A stretch of 40,269 nt of DNA from CAYSFW01 sp050329935 (GTDB lineage: Bacteria; Pseudomonadota; Gammaproteobacteria; UWMA-0217): positions 1 through 40,269 of the forward strand of contig JBHJOI010000053.1 in assembly GCA_050329935.1 (NCBI GenBank), written 5' to 3'. The notes beneath the pieces were generated by a model, which was not told the origin of the DNA, did not search any database, and saw nothing but the letters and a program-made list of their open reading frames with translations. Below are positions 1-9,197 of the stretch, piece after piece; within the stretch, counting starts at the first letter, position 1, and each line of letters starts with the position of its first letter. The position numbers and the translations under genes were made by a program.

Positions 1-49
1 GACCTCACCCTTAGGAGGGGTGCGCTCTATCCAGCTGAGCTACGGGGAC
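1..49 (-). tRNA. tRNA-Arg (anticodon CCT), 3' part cut off by the window edge
   Basis: Read on the minus strand from 49, the sequence folds as a tRNA: acceptor strand GTCCCCG (49-43), D arm GCTC/GAGC (40-37 and 27-24), anticodon stem CACCC/GGGTG around the loop CTCCTAA, then a variable loop AGGTC at the edge. Anticodon CCT at 15-13 reads the rare Arg codon AGG. The T arm and acceptor 3' strand lie outside the window. No integrase or att-like duplication is visible beside it. Confidence 0.93.
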
Positions 50-194
50 GAAGGGGGCGGATTATAGGGGTTTTCCGCGCGGCGGTCATGGCTTGCGCGT
101 GGGTTGGGGGGCCTCGGGCGCGGGATTCTGGCCACCGGCGGGTGTGAACGTGCTAAATTCTTGGCACATCCGTGCAACCTTTCCAACCGCGTCG

Positions 195-662
195 ATGAGC
201 AAGTGCCGATTGATCTACAAGAGTCTCGCGACCGAGCCGTTGCTGTCGAACGAGGCGTTGAACGAGTTGATGCTTTTGAGCGCGGCGAGCAACCGCGAGC
301 AGCGTATCAACGGGCTCCTGCTCCTGACGGGCAAGCGTTTTCTTCAGGTGCTGGAGGGGCCGGAGAAGGCGGTCAATCGTCTGTTCGACAAGATCATGCG
401 TGACCCGCGCCACCACGAGGTGAATCTGATCGCTTACGAGCCGATCGGCCCGACTTATTTCGAGGAGTGGAACATGCGGCTGGTCGATCTTTATGATCTA
501 CCATCGCGCGAGCGTGAGTGTTTCACGCGCAAGTATGCGCACAAGGACGGGATGTTGCTGATCCCGGATCAACTCCATCTGGTTTACGCGTTGTTGCTAG
601 ATGCGCGCGCGTTTTGCCTCGATCACAGCTGGGCCGAGCACATTGGCGACGCTTCGCACTGA
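195..662 (+). CDS. Short BLUF-domain blue-light sensor protein
   Basis: A 155-residue protein whose first ~100 residues form a BLUF (sensor of blue light using FAD) domain. The residues known to hold and switch the flavin are present: Tyr8 in LIYKS, Asn33 in ASNREQ, Gln51 in LQVLEG, and Trp92 with Met94 in EEWNMRL. BLUF proteins change the hydrogen bonding around FAD on illumination and pass this to a partner or output domain. Here no EAL, GGDEF or DNA-binding domain follows, only a ~50-residue tail, so output probably goes through protein-protein contact. ATG at 195 was chosen because the domain begins right after it; 34 codons lie upstream in frame but show no domain. No strong ribosome binding site is visible. 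Confidence 0.9.
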   Translation: MSKCRLIYKSLATEPLLSNEALNELMLLSAASNREQRINGLLLLTGKRFLQVLEGPEKAVNRLFDKIMRDPRHHEVNLIAYEPIGPTYFEEWNMRLVDLYDLPSRERECFTRKYAHKDGMLLIPDQLHLVYALLLDARAFCLDHSWAEHIGDASH

Positions 663-745
663 ACAGTGCGCGGTGTTCGAGTCGGCGCTCCGCGGCCCCG
701 CGCAAGCCCTCTTTCAACCCGACCACGTTTCTAGGGATGCCTGAG

Positions 746-1141
746 ATGAATCGTTTACGCCGTGTCATCGCCGTTAGCACGAGTCTGTGCCTGCTCGCGG
801 CGAGCCTGCCCCTCCCCGTCGCGGCCCAGCCCGAGGCGCCCGCCGGACTGGTCACGACCGCCGAGGTCATCGGCATGGACCGCGCCACGCTCGCCGATCT
901 GATGGCGCGCACCGAGGTCCGCGCCGCGTTGCTCGAGCGCGGTGTCGATCCGACCGCGGTCGAAGCCCGGCTCGCGGGGCTGACGCCGGAGGAGCTGCGC
1001 CTGTTGTCGAGTCGTCTGGACGAGTTGCCGGCCGGCGCGGCCGATATCGTCGGGGTGTTGTTCGCGGTGTTCGTGATCCTGCTGGTGACGGATATTCTGG
1101 GTCTGACCAAGGTGTTTCCGTTCACCCGTTCGATCAACTGA
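746..1141 (+). CDS. PA2779-family small membrane protein
   Basis: A 131-residue protein with an N-terminal signal or membrane segment (LCLLAASLPLPVAAQ), an alanine/leucine-rich soluble middle resembling a helical hairpin (EVRAALLERGVDPTAVEARL, then LTPEELRLL), and a C-terminal membrane helix (VGVLFAVFVILLVTDILGL). This layout and the gene directly downstream match the PA2779 family, which travels with a PA2778-type C39-like peptidase. Function is not established. An AGGG stretch at 733-736 sits 9 bases before the ATG at 746 and favours this start over the ATG at 737. Confidence 0.8.
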   Translation: MNRLRRVIAVSTSLCLLAASLPLPVAAQPEAPAGLVTTAEVIGMDRATLADLMARTEVRAALLERGVDPTAVEARLAGLTPEELRLLSSRLDELPAGAADIVGVLFAVFVILLVTDILGLTKVFPFTRSIN

Positions 1142-1204
1142 GCGCGCGCCCCGCCGTCGGGGCGACGATTGGCGAGCGGCGCGTGTACCGCGGGTAGCCC
1201 GGGT

Positions 1205-2182
1205 TTGTTTCATTCCGGCGCCAACGCCTTCATCCGGCAGGTTCGGCGGATCATCCCGCTCGTGGCGCTGCTGACGCTCGCGGTCGCACTCACGAGCTGC
1301 GCCACGCCGCCGCAAACCCGTGCCCTGATCGAGGCCGCGCCGCCGAGCCTGCCGCCGCGCGCGCTGCTGGAACAGGTGCCTTTCCTGTCGCAGGACCGCG
1401 ACCAATGCGGTCCGGCGGCGCTCGCGATGGCGCTCGGCTCGAGCGGTCATTCCATTACGCCGGATGCGTTACGCGAGCAGGTTTTTCTGCCGGCACGCGG
1501 CGGCAGTCTGCAACCGGAAATGCTCGCGACCGCGCGGCGTCATGGGCGGCTCGCGCTGGTGTTGCCGCCGCGCCTCGACGCGGTGTTGCAGACGGTCGCG
1601 GCGGGTTGGCCGGTGATCGTGTTGCAAAACCTGTCGCTGCCGGTTTTTCCGCGCTGGCACTATGCGGTGGTGGTCGGCTACCACCTCGCGGCCGATGCGA
1701 TCGTGCTCCATTCCGGCCGGAATGAGCGGCTGCGGCTACCGCTCGCCGTGTTCGAATACACCTGGGGCCGCAGCCGGCACTGGGCGATGATCGCATCCGC
1801 GCCGGACCAACTGCCCGCGCATATCGACGCCACCACGCTGCTGCGCGCGGCCGTCGCGCTGGAACCGGTCGATGCCGCCGCCGCTCGTCTCGCCTACGCG
1901 GCGTTGGTTCAACGCGACGCGACGCTGTATCCGGCCTGGATGGGGCTCGGCAACACCGCCCACGCGGCGGCCGACCCCAAGGCCGCGGCCGACGCCTTTC
2001 GCGCCGCGAGCCAACTGCGCCCCGATCACGCCGACGCCTGGAACAATCTCGCCCGCGCGCTGCACGCCACCGGACAATTCGACGAAGGCCATCGCGCGGC
2101 GCTGCGCGCGGTCGAGCTCGGCGGCGCGCGCAGCGAGCTCTATCGCCAAACCCTGCGGCTATTCGCGCCTGAGGTTCGCTGA
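1205..2182 (+). CDS. PA2778-family lipoprotein with C39-like cysteine peptidase fold and TPRs
   Basis: Begins with basic residues and a hydrophobic run ending in the lipobox LTSC (Cys32 from this start), so it should be a lipoprotein. Then follows a papain-like C39 domain: Cys68 in DQCGPAAL and His152 in RWHYAVVVGY are the expected catalytic pair, with an HSGRN turn after them. The C-terminal third is made of TPR-type helices (AWMGLGNTAHA, AWNNLARALHATGQFDEGH). It forms a pair with the preceding PA2779-type gene, suggesting a joint, still unknown, role in processing a peptide or in envelope maintenance. No ATG exists at the front. TTG at 1205 places the basic residues before the hydrophobic core; TTG at 1169 and GTG at 1262 are alternatives, so the start is uncertain. 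Confidence 0.85.
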   Translation: MFHSGANAFIRQVRRIIPLVALLTLAVALTSCATPPQTRALIEAAPPSLPPRALLEQVPFLSQDRDQCGPAALAMALGSSGHSITPDALREQVFLPARGGSLQPEMLATARRHGRLALVLPPRLDAVLQTVAAGWPVIVLQNLSLPVFPRWHYAVVVGYHLAADAIVLHSGRNERLRLPLAVFEYTWGRSRHWAMIASAPDQLPAHIDATTLLRAAVALEPVDAAAARLAYAALVQRDATLYPAWMGLGNTAHAAADPKAAADAFRAASQLRPDHADAWNNLARALHATGQFDEGHRAALRAVELGGARSELYRQTLRLFAPEVR

Positions 2183-2241
2183 AATCCTGATCGCGTCATG
2201 GCCTTGATCCGGTTTTCGCGCCGATGCGATAGACTTGCCTC

Positions 2242-2931
2242 ATGCCATTCGTGATGCTCGGTTTACTCTTCGCGCTGCTCGTGTTCGCCCCGCAATGGTG
2301 GGCACGGCGCACGTTCAAACGCCATGCGGAGCCGCTCGATCGCATTCCCGGCACCGGCGCCGAGCTGGCGCGTCACCTGTTGGACCGCATGGGGATGAAG
2401 GACGTCAAGGTCGAGGCGACCAAGCCCGGCGGCGACCACTACGATCCGATGACGCGCACGGTTCGGCTCAGCCCGGACAACCACGATCAACGCTCGCTGA
2501 CCGCCGTCGCAGTGGCGGCGCACGAGGTCGGCCATGCGATTCAGCACCACACCAATGACCCGCGGCTCGCCCTGCGCACGCGCATGGTCACGCTCGCCCA
2601 ATCCGCGCAACAACTCGGCGCGGCGGCGATGGTGGTGCTGCCATTCGCGGTCGCGATCACGCGCGCGCCGGGGCTTGGGGTGTTGATGTTCCTGATCGGC
2701 CTCGCCAGCATGGGCATGGCCACGGTGGTGCATTTCATCACCCTGCCGGTGGAGGTCGACGCGAGCTTCAACAAGGCCTTGCCGATCTTGCGCGAAGGCG
2801 GTTACATCGCCGCCGAGGACGAGACGGCGGTGCGCAGCATTCTGCGCGCGGCGGCCTACACTTATGTCGCCGCGTCGCTCGCCAGCCTGCTCAATATCGG
2901 ACGCTGGATCGCGATGTTGCGCCGCGCCTGA
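2242..2931 (+). CDS. YugP-type integral membrane zinc metallopeptidase
   Basis: A 229-residue protein of the zinc metallopeptidase family typified by Bacillus YugP. One membrane helix at the N-terminus (residues 3-20), the zinc motif HEVGH at 94-98, and hydrophobic helices at about 120-165 and 205-225. His94 and His98 are zinc ligands and Glu95 the general base expected of this class. The substrate is unknown for the family. It is not obviously in an operon with the upstream gene (59-base gap), while mog follows 40 bases later. Confidence 0.9.
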   Translation: MPFVMLGLLFALLVFAPQWWARRTFKRHAEPLDRIPGTGAELARHLLDRMGMKDVKVEATKPGGDHYDPMTRTVRLSPDNHDQRSLTAVAVAAHEVGHAIQHHTNDPRLALRTRMVTLAQSAQQLGAAAMVVLPFAVAITRAPGLGVLMFLIGLASMGMATVVHFITLPVEVDASFNKALPILREGGYIAAEDETAVRSILRAAAYTYVAASLASLLNIGRWIAMLRRA

Positions 2932-2971
2932 AGCGTTCCGTCAAAAACCAACAATCACCCGGAAGACCACC

Positions 2972-3529
2972 ATGCACGACCCCGCCACCATCGGTATCGT
3001 TTCGATCAGCGACCGCGCCAGCCGCGGCGTTTACGAGGACGAAGGCATTCCCGCGCTGCGCGACTGGCTCGGCGCCGTGCTGCTCAACCCGCTGCATTTC
3101 GTCGAACGGCTGATCCCGGATGAACAACCGGAGATCGAATCGACGCTGATCGACCTGGCCGACCGGCAAGCGTGCTGTCTGGTGTTGACCACCGGCGGCA
3201 CCGGCCCGGCGCCGCGCGACGTGACCCCCGAGGCGACCCTCGCGGTCGCGCACAAGGTGTTGCCCGGGTTCGGCGAGGCCATGCGCGCGGTGAGCCTCAA
3301 GTACGTGCCGACCGCGATTCTGTCGCGTCAGGTCGGCGTCACCCGCGGTGCCTGCCTGATTCTCAATCTACCGGGGCAACCCAAGGCGATCAAGGAGACC
3401 CTGGACGGCATTTTCGCGGCGGTGCCCTACGGCGTCGACCTGATCGGCGGTCCCTACCTCGAATGCCGCGAGGCGCTGATCAAGGCGTTTCGACCCAAGT
3501 CGGCTCGGCGTCCATCGATCTCGGATTGA
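2972..3529 (+). CDS. mog: Molybdopterin adenylyltransferase Mog
   Basis: A 185-residue MogA/MoaB-family protein that adenylylates molybdopterin before molybdenum insertion in molybdenum cofactor synthesis, in the cytoplasm. The substrate loop TTGGTGPAPRDVTPEA (residues 73-88) and the later NLPGQPKA loop (after CLIL) are the family signatures. Length is close to E. coli Mog (195 residues). GGAAG at 2961-2965 lies 7 bases before the ATG, which fixes this start over the upstream in-frame codons that overlap the zinc peptidase gene. No other cofactor genes are in the window. Confidence 0.95.
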   Translation: MHDPATIGIVSISDRASRGVYEDEGIPALRDWLGAVLLNPLHFVERLIPDEQPEIESTLIDLADRQACCLVLTTGGTGPAPRDVTPEATLAVAHKVLPGFGEAMRAVSLKYVPTAILSRQVGVTRGACLILNLPGQPKAIKETLDGIFAAVPYGVDLIGGPYLECREALIKAFRPKSARRPSISD

Positions 3530-3681
3530 GGCCGGTCGCGGCCGAATCCGCCACGCGACGAGGCCGCGAACGCGCCCGTTATTTCCTGCCTTCCTGACTC
3601 CGCATCCGGCCGCGCGCCACGGCGTCACCTTGAGTCATTCCCCCTCGCCGAACGTAAGTCGAAACCCCAACTTCGGCGCAA

Positions 3682-3747
3682 TTGACAAATTCGGTTTGGA
3701 TTGCGATGGTTCGTCGCCACTTCGAATTCATCGAAGCGTCACATAAT
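3682..3747 (+). promoter_or_regulatory. Candidate promoter region for the FadL-type porin
   Basis: A perfect -35 hexamer TTGACA (3682-3687) is followed after 17 bases by a weak -10 GATGGT (3705-3710). A better -10-like CATAAT lies at 3742-3747 but has no good -35 at the usual distance. Either could drive the gene starting at 3779, whose ribosome binding site AAGGAG is at 3764-3769. The stretch is noticeably AT-richer than its flanks. Confidence 0.35.
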
Positions 3748-3778
3748 TCTTATTACCGCACACCAAGGAGAACTGACC

Positions 3779-5146
3779 GTGAGATCCCTGCCGCCGCGCG
3801 CCCTGCTCACCACCACGATTGCCGCTTTGATGGCATCACCCGCCTTCGCCACCAACGGCATGAACATGGAGGCCTATGGCGCCAAGGCAGGCGGTATGGG
3901 GGGCGCCTCGTTCGGCTATGACTCCGGCAACTCCGCGGTCATGAACAATCCGGCGACGTTGACCTTGCGCGCCGATCAACAGGACGTCGGTGTCGGCCTC
4001 ACCGTGCTGATGCCCGATGTCGCCGCCGAAGTGCGTGGCACGCCGGCCCAGGATGACTCCGACGGCACCTCCTACCTGATGCCGACCCTGTCCTACATCC
4101 GCAAGCGCGATCAGTTCGCCTACGGTGCCGCGCTGGTCGCCCAGGGCGGGATGGGAACCGAATACGGCAGGAACTCGTTCCTCTCGTTGAGCGGCGAGGA
4201 AATCCGCTCCGAGGTTGGTTTCGGTCGTTTCATGCTGCCGCTTGCGTATCAGGTCAACAACGAATTGTCGATCGCCGGTCAACTCGATTACGTCTGGGCC
4301 GGAATGGATCTGGCGATGGACATGGACGGCGCGAGCCTGAACCAGCTCGCGATGGGCAACGGCGGCAGCGTCGGCGGCACGCTGGCGGCCGCGTTGCCGA
4401 GTTTCCAGCCGTCGTGGGCGCGGTTCGAGTTTTCGAACTCGAGCGATTTCACCGGCCAGGCCACCGGCGATGGTTTCGGCCTGAAACTCGGCGCGCACTA
4501 CAAGCTCAACAACGCGGTGGCGATTGGCGCGACCTACCACAGCAAAACCAATATCTCCGACATGGAAGGTTCGGGGCGCATCGTCATGGGCACGGGAATG
4601 GGGCCGGTTCCGCTCAGCGGCGATTTCTTCGTTCGCGATTTCCAGTGGCCGGAAACCTATGGCCTCGGCGTCGCCTGGACCGTCAACGACAAAATCCTGC
4701 TCGCGGGCGACATCAAGCGCATCATGTGGTCCGGTACGATGGATGACTTCCGTGTCGGGTTCCGCGCGAACAACGCGGATAGCAACAATTTCGGTCCGAT
4801 GGGCGATTTTCGCGGCGCGACACTGGAAGTCGCGATGGATCAAAAGTGGGACGACCAAACCGTGCTGCTGCTTGGCGGTCAATACAAGCTCCGGCCCGAC
4901 GTCGCGCTGCGTGCCGGCATGAACCTCGCGAGCAATCCGATCCCCTCCAGCACCGTGAATCCATTGTTCCCCGCGATCGTGGAAAATCATTACACCCTGG
5001 GTGTCGGCTGGCGCATCACCCCGGCGCACTCGCTCGCGGCCTCGTTCGCCTACGCCCCGGAAGTAACGCAAACCAACCCGAACACGCAGATCACCTCAAG
5101 CCACGCCCAATCGGTGCTGCGGGTGAACTACAACTTCACGTTCTGA
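3779..5146 (+). CDS. FadL/OmpP1/TodX-family outer membrane transport protein
   Basis: A 455-residue outer membrane beta-barrel for hydrophobic compounds such as long-chain fatty acids or aromatic hydrocarbons. The signal peptide is RSLPPRALLTTTIAALMASP followed by AFA. Directly after it comes the family start NGMNMEAYGAKAGGMGGAS, then the NNPATL motif that forms part of the hatch. The chain ends in alternating hydrophobic residues and a C-terminal Phe (NYNFTF), as required for barrel assembly. GTG at 3779 is chosen because AAGGAG lies 9 bases upstream and the signal peptide begins there. Substrate cannot be told from sequence; no fatty acid or hydrocarbon degradation genes are adjacent. Confidence 0.92.
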   Translation: MRSLPPRALLTTTIAALMASPAFATNGMNMEAYGAKAGGMGGASFGYDSGNSAVMNNPATLTLRADQQDVGVGLTVLMPDVAAEVRGTPAQDDSDGTSYLMPTLSYIRKRDQFAYGAALVAQGGMGTEYGRNSFLSLSGEEIRSEVGFGRFMLPLAYQVNNELSIAGQLDYVWAGMDLAMDMDGASLNQLAMGNGGSVGGTLAAALPSFQPSWARFEFSNSSDFTGQATGDGFGLKLGAHYKLNNAVAIGATYHSKTNISDMEGSGRIVMGTGMGPVPLSGDFFVRDFQWPETYGLGVAWTVNDKILLAGDIKRIMWSGTMDDFRVGFRANNADSNNFGPMGDFRGATLEVAMDQKWDDQTVLLLGGQYKLRPDVALRAGMNLASNPIPSSTVNPLFPAIVENHYTLGVGWRITPAHSLAASFAYAPEVTQTNPNTQITSSHAQSVLRVNYNFTF

Positions 5147-5201
5147 TTGGGTGTCCGCAAGGCAAGTTGCTGCCTAGCGCACGAACCGAACCTCAAGCGC
5201 C

Positions 5202-6053
5202 TCACCCGACTCCCCGCGCCCGCGGCGAGCCGGGTGGGAAATTCAAGGCCTGATACGATTCGCGTTGAATCGCGAATTTGCGCGTGAACCGCCCCCACGG
5301 CTCACCTCGCGCCAGCGCCGCCAGGAATCCGTCGCGGTCGTCAATCCAGGCGCCGCCGAGCAGCGTCACGCCACGTGCGAACAGCGGTTCCGGCAGGCAA
5401 CCGGCGCCCGGACCGATCATCGCGAAGCGTTCCGCGTGGTGGCCGAAATCGAGCATTCGGTCGAGGGTGTCGTTCAGCAGGATCGTGCTGGTGGAGAGGA
5501 TCTTGTTGCACCCGGCGAGTTCGCTCGCATCCAGCGTGACGCGGTAGCCGTCGCGCTCACCCGCCAGTTCGGGCTTGAGTTCGACCACCGTGAGACGCGC
5601 GCCAGTCGCCAGAATCTGCCCAGTGAGCCCGCGAAACAACCCGATCATCCCGATATGGTCGCCCGGTTGAGGGTCGAGCAAACCGATTGAATTGCCCGTC
5701 TTGGGCGGCACGTACCCCACGCGGTCGAACCAGTGCCGGCTGAGCGCATTGACCGCGGCGAATCCGAGCGTGCGCCGCACGCCGGCGCCCACCGCGAACG
5801 CCCGGGCGATCGCGAACGGATCGGCACCGGCCAGCGCCAATCGATCCAGCGCGCCCAGTTGCGTCAGCGTATCGTCGAGCAGCACGTAACTCAGCCCCAG
5901 ACTGCCGTCGGCCAGCTCCAGCGCGCAAAACTCGGCATCCTTGCTATCGCTTGGCGCCAACGTAGAGGGCAGATGCAACGCGCGCACCGGCGGCACGGGC
6001 GTGCCGTCGAGCCGGCGATTCAGGAGATCCAGGATTTGATTCGCGAAGTTCAT
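5202..6053 (-). CDS. DUF364 (Rossmann-like) protein, putative metal-chelate related
   Basis: A 283-residue protein of the DUF4213/DUF364 type. The N-terminal part (to about residue 120) includes AVGAGVRRTLGFAAVNAL. The C-terminal Rossmann-like part has the glycine-rich motif GDHIGMIGLFRG, a central STSTILLNDTLDRML and MIGPGAGCLPEPLF. Relatives in archaea and bacteria have been proposed to handle heavy-metal chelates, but no activity is proven. ATG at 6053 is used; a TTG three codons upstream is the alternative. It is a lone gene reading towards the FadL gene and overlaps nothing. Confidence 0.8.
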   Translation of the reverse strand: MNFANQILDLLNRRLDGTPVPPVRALHLPSTLAPSDSKDAEFCALELADGSLGLSYVLLDDTLTQLGALDRLALAGADPFAIARAFAVGAGVRRTLGFAAVNALSRHWFDRVGYVPPKTGNSIGLLDPQPGDHIGMIGLFRGLTGQILATGARLTVVELKPELAGERDGYRVTLDASELAGCNKILSTSTILLNDTLDRMLDFGHHAERFAMIGPGAGCLPEPLFARGVTLLGGAWIDDRDGFLAALARGEPWGRFTRKFAIQRESYQALNFPPGSPRARGVG

Positions 6054-6113
6054 GGCGGTCAACGGTAGTCGTATGCGAGGCGTCTGGACTTGATCCGGAT
6101 CAGCGCCTGGGGG

Positions 6114-7676
6114 TTAGTCATCACGGCCTGTGCGTTTGCCGGCGCGCACCATCGCCGCCGCGTCCGCCCCACTCCGGGTCGACTGGCGATGCTCGGGTGA
6201 GCGCAGGGCGCCGGGAAAATACAGCGCGGTCAGCCGTTCGGAGTGCACCGGCGAGTCGGCGTCGGAGGTGCCGAAGCGGCGCCAGTCGCGCACCCAGTGA
6301 ATGGCGTCGGCGAGTTCGAGCAGGCCGATCGTCTCGCGATCGCCGATCAACAAACCCTGCACCCGCAAGCCACGCGTGCGCTTGGCCGCTTCGAGACGCT
6401 CCACGATCGCGGCGGTGGCGCCGAATTCCCCATCGGTGGCGAGTAGCAGGTCGGCCTGGTGCCAGGTGTTCGATTCGAGCCGTTCCAGCGCCCGTTCGAG
6501 CGGGCCGCAGATATCCGTGCCGCCCTGAAAGGATTGCCCCATGAAATCGGCGAGCCGCTGGATTCCGTCCCCATCGGCCATGAGCGGCAACTCCAGAATC
6601 TCACCCGGACCGCCGAACGCGAACACGTGACAGGCACGCCGCTGCGCCCGCGCGGTGCGCACGGCCTCCAGCACCGCCGCCTTGGCGACCGCCTCGGCAC
6701 CGCCCCTCATCGAGCCCGAGGTATCGACGCAGATCAGGATCGGACCCGCTTCCAGCCGGCGCGCGGGCATCGGCTGCGGGGCCGACTCGGGCGCTAGCGT
6801 CTGGCACACCTCGCGCATCCGGTCGTCGTCCTCGTAGGTCAGCAGCGCGCGCTCGGCATGACGCGCGTGCCACACCAGACGCAGGCGCGGGTGATTGAGA
6901 AGCACCGCCTCGCTCGGCAACATCCGCGCGAATCGGCCGGAACGATGGATGCCGCGGGTCTCGCCGGGCAACTCGGGAATACGCGCGTCGAGCAGACGCT
7001 GACGCGCAGTCGGTGCGAGTGCCGTCGCGCTCTCGCTCGCCGATCGCGAGGCGTCCGGCTCATCGCTCGGCACGACCCGGCCAAGCCGGCGCAGAATGCG
7101 GGTCAGCTCCGGCAGGCGTTCGAGCAAACGGCGAATGCGGACCGCTTCCTGCCAGCCGGCGCTGCGCAGCACGCCTCGCAACTGGTCCCAATGGGTATTC
7201 TTGAACAGCTCGCCCAGCTCGCCCAAGACCTCGACCAACTCGTCGATCTCGCCGCGCCGCGCCTGCCAATCGGCGCTGAAGGCCTCGATCGCCATCGCTC
7301 GCGCGGCGGGCTGACTCGCGCCTCGATCGCGATAATCGACAATCAGGTCGAGATGGAATACCAGGCTACGCAACACGGTTTCGGTCAACTCGGCCTGTTC
7401 GCGGCAATACGCCGGCAGCTCCAGCCGCGCGCACGCGGACCGCAACGCCTGCGCCAGCGCCGGCTCCGGCCAAAGGGTGTCGGGCGCTTCCGGCAACTCG
7501 CCGCGCAACAGCGCGTCGCGCCATTGCAGCAATCCCGCGAGCCTCGGTTCGAGCCCACCGTGCGAGTTGACCAACGCGCCTAACCACGCCCCGCGCGGCA
7601 GTTCGTTCAGCGCCGCCAGCCGCGCCTCCTCGTTCGCGAACAACAGCGACGGCGGCCGGGTCGTGGACGCGGTCAT
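6114..7676 (-). CDS. viaA: ViaA-like VWA-domain protein
   Basis: A 520-residue protein with a helical N-terminal half (about 1-300) and a C-terminal von Willebrand A domain whose MIDAS metal motif DTSGS is at 318-322, followed by FQGGTDICGP and the LLLATDGEFG strand. It resembles E. coli ViaA, the partner of the MoxR-type ATPase RavA. The pair has been linked in E. coli to respiratory complexes and aminoglycoside sensitivity. Its start ATG at 7676 overlaps the stop of the RavA gene (ATGA), indicating coupled translation and likely equal expression. The C-terminal ~35 residues are rich in charged residues and probably disordered. Confidence 0.88.
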   Translation of the reverse strand: MTASTTRPPSLLFANEEARLAALNELPRGAWLGALVNSHGGLEPRLAGLLQWRDALLRGELPEAPDTLWPEPALAQALRSACARLELPAYCREQAELTETVLRSLVFHLDLIVDYRDRGASQPAARAMAIEAFSADWQARRGEIDELVEVLGELGELFKNTHWDQLRGVLRSAGWQEAVRIRRLLERLPELTRILRRLGRVVPSDEPDASRSASESATALAPTARQRLLDARIPELPGETRGIHRSGRFARMLPSEAVLLNHPRLRLVWHARHAERALLTYEDDDRMREVCQTLAPESAPQPMPARRLEAGPILICVDTSGSMRGGAEAVAKAAVLEAVRTARAQRRACHVFAFGGPGEILELPLMADGDGIQRLADFMGQSFQGGTDICGPLERALERLESNTWHQADLLLATDGEFGATAAIVERLEAAKRTRGLRVQGLLIGDRETIGLLELADAIHWVRDWRRFGTSDADSPVHSERLTALYFPGALRSPEHRQSTRSGADAAAMVRAGKRTGRDD

Positions 7677-9079
7677 AGCGGCAGCGGCTCATGTGCGACG
7701 GGCTCGGGCACCCAGCCGGTATCGCGCGCGAGGCGCGGCAAGTCCCCAAATCCCGCCCGGGCCGCCAATGCCCGCGCGGTCAATTGCTCCAGCCCCGCGT
7801 CGAGCACGTCGAGACGCACCCGCGCGTCGGCGGCGAACACCTCATCGAGCCACAGGCTCGTCGCCGCGAGCGCGGTGAGTTCATCCCGCCAGGCGTGCAA
7901 CTCGGCCGCGTAGCGCCCGATCCGTTCGAGCAACGCGTCGATCTGCCCGATCCGCGCCTGGACATGACATTCGCCGTAACGCCGCTTGCGGGTGTAGGTC
8001 AGGCGCAATGCCCGCGCGCCGCCCTTGGCGTCGCCGACTTCGTCCGCCAGATCGGGACCGAGCTTGAGCCGGCCGGCCTCGTCGTAGTCGAGATCGTTGG
8101 CCTCGCGTTCCGCCTGCAATTGCGCCTCGAACGCCTCGACGATCCGGGTCAGGCGCTCGGGCCCGACGCCCTCGCGCACACCGAGCCGCGCCACGAGCCA
8201 GTCAGCCACCCAGCGTTGGCGCTCGGCGTCGGCAGCGAGACACCACGGTAACAACCAGAGATCCCAGTGCGATACGGCTGAGCGCGCGTCCGTGGCCGCC
8301 GCGACCTTGAGCAACCAGGCCACTTTCACCCAGCGCCGGTCCGAGACGTAGCACGGCTCATGCTCGAGCGCGGCGCGCAAAGCCGCGAGCGTGGCCGCGA
8401 CCGCGTCCGGCAGGACCACCCGCCGCGCGGCCGCGCCGATCGCGCGGCGCTCGGCTTCGTCGAGTGGCGCGTGGCCGTCCGGCGCCGTCGGGTTGGTCGG
8501 ACTCAACAGGCGCATGAAGCCCTCGGCGCTGACCGGTCGCACCGGCAACCGCAGCAGAAAACGGTCCATGAACGCGTCGGCGACCTCGTCTTCCGGAACC
8601 GCATTGGTCGCACCGACGACACTGATCAACGGACAGCGTTGCCGCCCTGCCCCGTTGTCGAATTCGCGTTCGTTCAGCAGCGTGAGCAGCGCGTTCAGAA
8701 TCGCGCTATTCGCCTTGAAAACCTCGTCGATGAAGGCGATCGACGCCTCTGGTAGAAACCCGGCGGTCTGGCGTTCGTAGCGATCCTGTTCCAAAGCGGC
8801 GATCGACAACGGTCCAAATAGCTCCTCCGGCACCGAGAAGCGCGTGAGCAGACGCTCGAAGTAGCGCGCGTCGCGGAACGCCCAGTGCAGACGTCGCGCC
8901 AACTCGCTTTTCGCCGTGCCCGGCGGACCGATCAACAAGGTGTGCTCGCCGGCCAACGCGGCAAGCAATAGCAGGCGGACCTCGCGCCGACGCTCGATCA
9001 GGCCACGACCCAGCATCGACAACGTATCGGCGATGCGTTGGCGATGGATTACGACGGTGCTCGGCTGCGGGGATTTCAC
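7673..9079 (-). CDS. ravA: RavA-like MoxR-family AAA+ ATPase
   Basis: A 468-residue AAA+ protein. Walker A GPPGTAKS is at 51-58, Walker B IAFIDE ends at Asp118-Glu119, sensor 1 is in VVGATNAVPEDE, and an arginine finger lies in DAFMDRFLLRL. The C-terminal half is helical (CYVSDRRWVK and AHAWRDEL-like regions), as in RavA (about 500 residues). It is the upstream half of the RavA-ViaA pair. The start is GTG at 9079, placing the first helix as in E. coli RavA (IHRQRIADTLSMLGRGLIER). AAGG lies only a few bases before it, closer than usual. Codons in frame continue far upstream without homology and overlap another gene, so they were excluded. Confidence 0.9.
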   Translation of the reverse strand: MKSPQPSTVVIHRQRIADTLSMLGRGLIERRREVRLLLLAALAGEHTLLIGPPGTAKSELARRLHWAFRDARYFERLLTRFSVPEELFGPLSIAALEQDRYERQTAGFLPEASIAFIDEVFKANSAILNALLTLLNEREFDNGAGRQRCPLISVVGATNAVPEDEVADAFMDRFLLRLPVRPVSAEGFMRLLSPTNPTAPDGHAPLDEAERRAIGAAARRVVLPDAVAATLAALRAALEHEPCYVSDRRWVKVAWLLKVAAATDARSAVSHWDLWLLPWCLAADAERQRWVADWLVARLGVREGVGPERLTRIVEAFEAQLQAEREANDLDYDEAGRLKLGPDLADEVGDAKGGARALRLTYTRKRRYGECHVQARIGQIDALLERIGRYAAELHAWRDELTALAATSLWLDEVFAADARVRLDVLDAGLEQLTARALAARAGFGDLPRLARDTGWVPEPVAHEPLPL

Positions 9080-9197
9080 CCCTTGGATAATAGCCGAGCG
9101 GTCGGCGGTGCGCGCGGGTCGCGGCGTCGAAACGATGCGGCGCGCGCGGCTGCTGGACGCGGCCGGATCCGTCGGGCGGAACCGGCCGCGGGCGTGC

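Noticed and set aside
1..49. tRNA-Arg as an integration site of a genomic island
   Set aside because: No integrase gene and no repeated tRNA end were seen in the window.
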